Origin: Mesaphorura yosii
Taxonomy: Eukaryota > Arthropoda > Collembola > Poduromorpha > Tullbergiidae
Direction of reading: 5' to 3'
DNA length: 26,192 nt
NCBI GenBank assembly: GCA_009869945.1
Contig: WIXG01000695.1
Span: 1 to 26,192, forward strand
The position numbers and the translations under genes are program-made. Under the pieces are notes generated by a model. That model did no database searches and had not been told where the DNA came from. It saw only the letters and a program-made list of their open reading frames with translations. Shown here piece by piece: positions 23,000 to 26,192 of the stretch; the first letter of the stretch is position 1, and the number at the start of each line of letters is the position of its first letter.

Positions 23000-24473
23000 A
23001 TGGAAGCACAGCCCAGTCAGGTAGTCCTAACCAAGATTGAGTCGATCATTTTCGAAGTGTTATCTACACTTGTGAAGTCCAAGAAGCCGCCGGCATTCAC
23101 CTACCCTACAAAAGACCGAAAATCGGACAAGATCACCAATTCAGTTGTTTCATTTGAAATGCCATCCCAGAGACCACAGTTCTCACTCCTAGTGTACGTT
23201 ATGTGCAAAATCTTTGACATGGTTGTCCACGATAAGACCTGCACCGTTCGAGATGTATTTTACAATGACGTCAGATTCTTTAAAAGTCAGAAGAAATTGG
23301 AGGCCGTGTTGAATCGAATTTGCTTCATTACCAGGGTAAGAGGCCCGTGAAAGGTTACTTGTTTTTTTCTTATGCATGAGATTTTGCCTCAATTTACGCT
23401 TGTCAGCAGATTAGACGGCTGGACCTGCCAATTCAAGCTTCTGCAAAAGGCCAGATTGTCGGTGACCTTTCTTGGACAAACGTGAATGGGGTCAGGATAA
23501 CCTTGGATGATTTCAACAGAAAGGGCATGCTTATTACCACATCGCTTCTCGGTAAGTGCCCATAAGAATAGGCTTGATTAATCAACACGTCTTAACATTA
23601 GTACAACCATTCCACGTGTGCATAACGATTCTTTGAATATAGAATGCACTTGAACGAATTATATTAATATCGGTTATATAGATATGGAAGACATTCAATC
23701 AACTGCTAGGTTCATTCTGTTTGTCGAGAAGGACGCCATATTTCAGCTCCTATTAAATGGAAATTTTCTAGAGGAGCTGAAAGTTGGAAACTTCGTGATG
23801 ATGACAGGTATTTAGTTGTGCATTTTCCACAAGAAATTCAAGTGAAGTGCTCGTCCTTAAGTCTAATTTTTATTTGCAGGAAAAGGATATGCAGACAGGT
23901 TGACCCGACGCGTATTGAACCAACTTTCAATAAAATTAGCAATTCCAACCGTGGCTTTAGTCGATGGAGATCCATTTGGACTTGACATAGTGGCAAACTT
24001 AAAGTGGGGCTCATCTGTTGATGAAAGCCTCAAATTGCATGAGGACTCGTACGAAGATTTAATCAGTGAAGATATAATTCCAGACATACATTGGGTGGGG
24101 TTACGGCCTACTGACTTTTGCAAGGAAGCTGAGATGAAAGACAAATTGATGCCGTTGACTGAATCAGATAAGAAGAAATTTCAGTTCGTCCAAAGGAGAG
24201 CAGCAAAAAATGTATGCAATATGATGAGTCATTCACAAACATGCATTATTCAATTCATGAAAGATTTGACTCTTTCAGGGTGAAGACGACTGGGTTCATG
24301 AAATAGATATCGCATTACGGGAAAACGTGAAAGCTGAACTTGAAGCCATGTGCAATTTTTTGCCGAAGATTCTGCAACAGCGAATTGAAAACTACTTGGA
24401 TAAGCCCAAGAGAAGAAAGCAGCCACCCCTTCAGTCTTCGCAGAATCAAATGAGTCAATACTGGCGAGCTTAA
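23000..24473 (+). CDS. SPO11: SPO11, meiotic double-strand-break transesterase (5 exons)
   Basis: Topoisomerase VI A-subunit homologue that cuts DNA through a tyrosyl-DNA link to start meiotic recombination. Exons: 23000-23335, 23410-23551, 23682-23807, 23880-24211, 24279-24473, all GT-AG and in phase, giving 376 residues (human 396). The winged-helix (CAP) part holds RDVFYNDVRFF with catalytic Tyr88. The Toprim part holds FVEKDA (metal-binding Glu175) and VDGDPFGLDI (Asp230 and Asp232). TGKGYADRLTRRVL, DIHWVGLRPTD and MPLTESDKKK match family landmarks. All catalytic residues are present, so the enzyme looks functional. Exon 2 follows a CAGCAG tandem acceptor, so a one-Gln variant is possible. 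The C-terminus extends beyond the usual end with a basic patch (KPKRRK) and QNQMSQYW, which resembles a PCNA-binding box. No AATAAA is near; the next on this strand is at 25375. Confidence 0.95.
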
Positions 24474-26192
24474 AAAAAAGTACCAATGCTGCTTTTGTAC
24501 TCAGATTTATTTCTTAACTTTAATTTGTAACTAGAGGCCTGTCACCGAACTTCAATGGCTCAGAACAAATTAATATCCACAAAACTCACATGCTTGTTGC
24601 ACGATGATCTAAGGAATTTTTTTTTGGACAAATTGATTTAAATTTCCACAAATTTTTCGCCCGATATCTTTTGCCCTATCTGCCACCGTTTATGCGGTCA
24701 TAGGTTACAAACATTTCGCCCTCCTTTCGATTTAGGAGTAGATGGCCCAAAAATATCCGGGAATTTTTTCCCAGAAACCCGGATAAATTATGGCTAAGAA
24801 TACTCCTAAGAGGGTCCCGAAGACGATGGCGAAATCGATTTTGCCCTACCTGCCACCGTTTTCACGATCATAGGTTACAAACATTTCGCCCTCCCTTCGA
24901 TTAAGGAGTAGATTCCTCATGTTAGGATTTCCACGTCAACGTACAAGCACTTGAAACAATCAAAATCAGTATGTACAGTCTAACTTAATTAGAATACTCG
25001 ATAGCTTGTCCAGTGTAAAAGATAAGGCATGTATGTAAGATCCAAATCTATTTTACAAAAAAAATTGTGTCACTAAATTAAATGTACTGCATGCTAAAAT
25101 TCCATTCCCCTCCGTTAAAATTCGTCGCAGTCCCTTGTGTCTTATGCTAAAAATACAGAATAGGGCTCATTTGCTTTGCTTGCGCATATTAATTCCCCGA
25201 TCCCAATTAATTTAATTCGGGCAAAGGTACTTCTATTTTCTAGTCCCTTGGGTGATCATGCGTAAATGCATTATCTAGTTTTTTTGCGCCTGTATGACAT
25301 GTCTTTTCCAATCTTCTATCTTTCGACGGTCATGCAAATTTTATAAAAACTGTAGTTGTGTAAGTCAGGTACAGAATAAAATAACTTTATCCTATTCCGA
25401 CATCATCTCCTGCTCTTCAAAAATGCGGCTGTTCTACGAGGAATTAGTCCATCAAATGCTGTATTAAAGTTTAGGGTGTTGAGTCTATGGGTTGTCTTCT
25501 ACCCTTGCCTTGATGACTGATGATAATAGCGCCCTTGCCGAGATCGCACTCTTAAAATGTCGTCATTGTACATATTAAGGCCACAAAATGTAAATTATTA
25601 TCTGAACTCTTCAGCGCAGGTGAGATTTTCCTCTTTGTTTCTTACAGGCTTTTGACTCTTTTGTGTTTGCAATGTTGGGAATGAGATGTATTCAATTTCT
25701 ATCCCCATGTCCTGTGCACATATTATCACAACTGTGGTCTAACCATTTTAGCAAGAAATTAACAGTTAAAGCCTGAAAAATCAGGAAATTAGAGAAAACC
25801 AATTTCAGAATCTAAAGCACAGATAGGGAATCTCGTCGATATCGATCACAATTTAAAATGCCCGCATCTTATTGAGAAACTTCACTTAGTACAAAATCAA
25901 CTGGAACTGGGAATGTAAGCACATATCTGTAATCTGTAGACAGGTAACAGAATGTAAAACTGAATTGGGAAACTGCCAGGATCAATGTGCCAATTACACA
26001 ATTTCTATAAGACCATTATCGTTAACGAGTAAGATTTTCTGAAATAGGTAAATCACTGGACCCACCTAGTCACCCGAAATCGCTGAAGCGTAATCAGTCG
26101 TTAGCTCTAAGCTGTGCTAACAAGGTTCAGAACTTGAATTTTGAAAATTTGCACTTGGCTCCTCCTGGGGCTTGGTCGAAGTCGAAAATTCG
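24474..26192. other. Terminal non-coding region
   Basis: No gene can be supported in the last 1.7 kb. It contains the SPO11 3' flank, the repeat cluster at 24669-24912 and an AATAAA at 25375-25380 whose owner is unclear. Confidence 0.5.
24669..24912. repeat. Partial tandem repeat, 170-bp period, with nested palindromes
   Basis: Segment 24669-24742 recurs at 24839-24912 with few differences. Both copies share TTTTGCCCTA, CTGCCACCGTTT, TCATAGGTTACAAACATTTC and GCCCTCC. The spacing of 170 bases gives about 1.4 units. Between them lie two nested inverted repeats: TTAGGAGTA (24732-24740) with TACTCCTAA (24801-24809), and TATCCGGG (24754-24761) with CCCGGATA (24778-24785). This could be a satellite fragment or a mobile-element relic. 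Confidence 0.7.

Overview
The window is eukaryotic nuclear DNA. Its genes are split by short GT-AG introns (mostly about 60-130 bp), carry AATAAA polyadenylation signals, and lie a few hundred bases to about 1.5 kb apart on both strands. The protein families are animal (NK-class homeodomain, SAXO, PI4KII, NOC3, SPO11). An (AACCT)3 run of the arthropod telomere type, AT-rich composition and very compact introns suggest an arthropod, possibly a small-genome crustacean such as a cladoceran. That last step is an inference.

Layout. Bases 1-6047 show no supportable exon and are best read as intron or upstream DNA of a homeobox gene whose last exon is at 6048-6965 (+). Next come two tandem SAXO (stabilizer of axonemal microtubules) paralogues, at 7949-9948 and 11725-13159 (+). 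Between them is a 1.5-kb spacer holding two inverted-repeat elements. On the minus strand, 13799-15699 encodes a complete type II phosphatidylinositol 4-kinase in eight exons, and 16635-18277 holds a four-exon candidate gene for a 193-residue protein I cannot assign. On the plus strand, 19231-22302 encodes the ribosome-biogenesis factor NOC3 in twelve exons, and 23000-24473 encodes the meiotic double-strand-break enzyme SPO11 in five exons. The last 1.7 kb is non-coding and contains a partial 170-bp tandem repeat with nested palindromes.

The genes do not form one pathway. Two kinds are reproductive by family knowledge (sperm-flagellum SAXO pair, meiotic SPO11) and two are housekeeping (PI4KII membrane trafficking, NOC3 60S assembly). 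The most notable points are: a PCNA-interaction-like motif at the extreme C-terminus of SPO11; the SAXO duplication with a matching exon and repeat plan but unrelated N-termini; apparent +1 frame breaks in the last exons of SAXO copy 1 and NOC3; the unassigned 193-residue gene; and uncatalogued repeat elements in two spacers.
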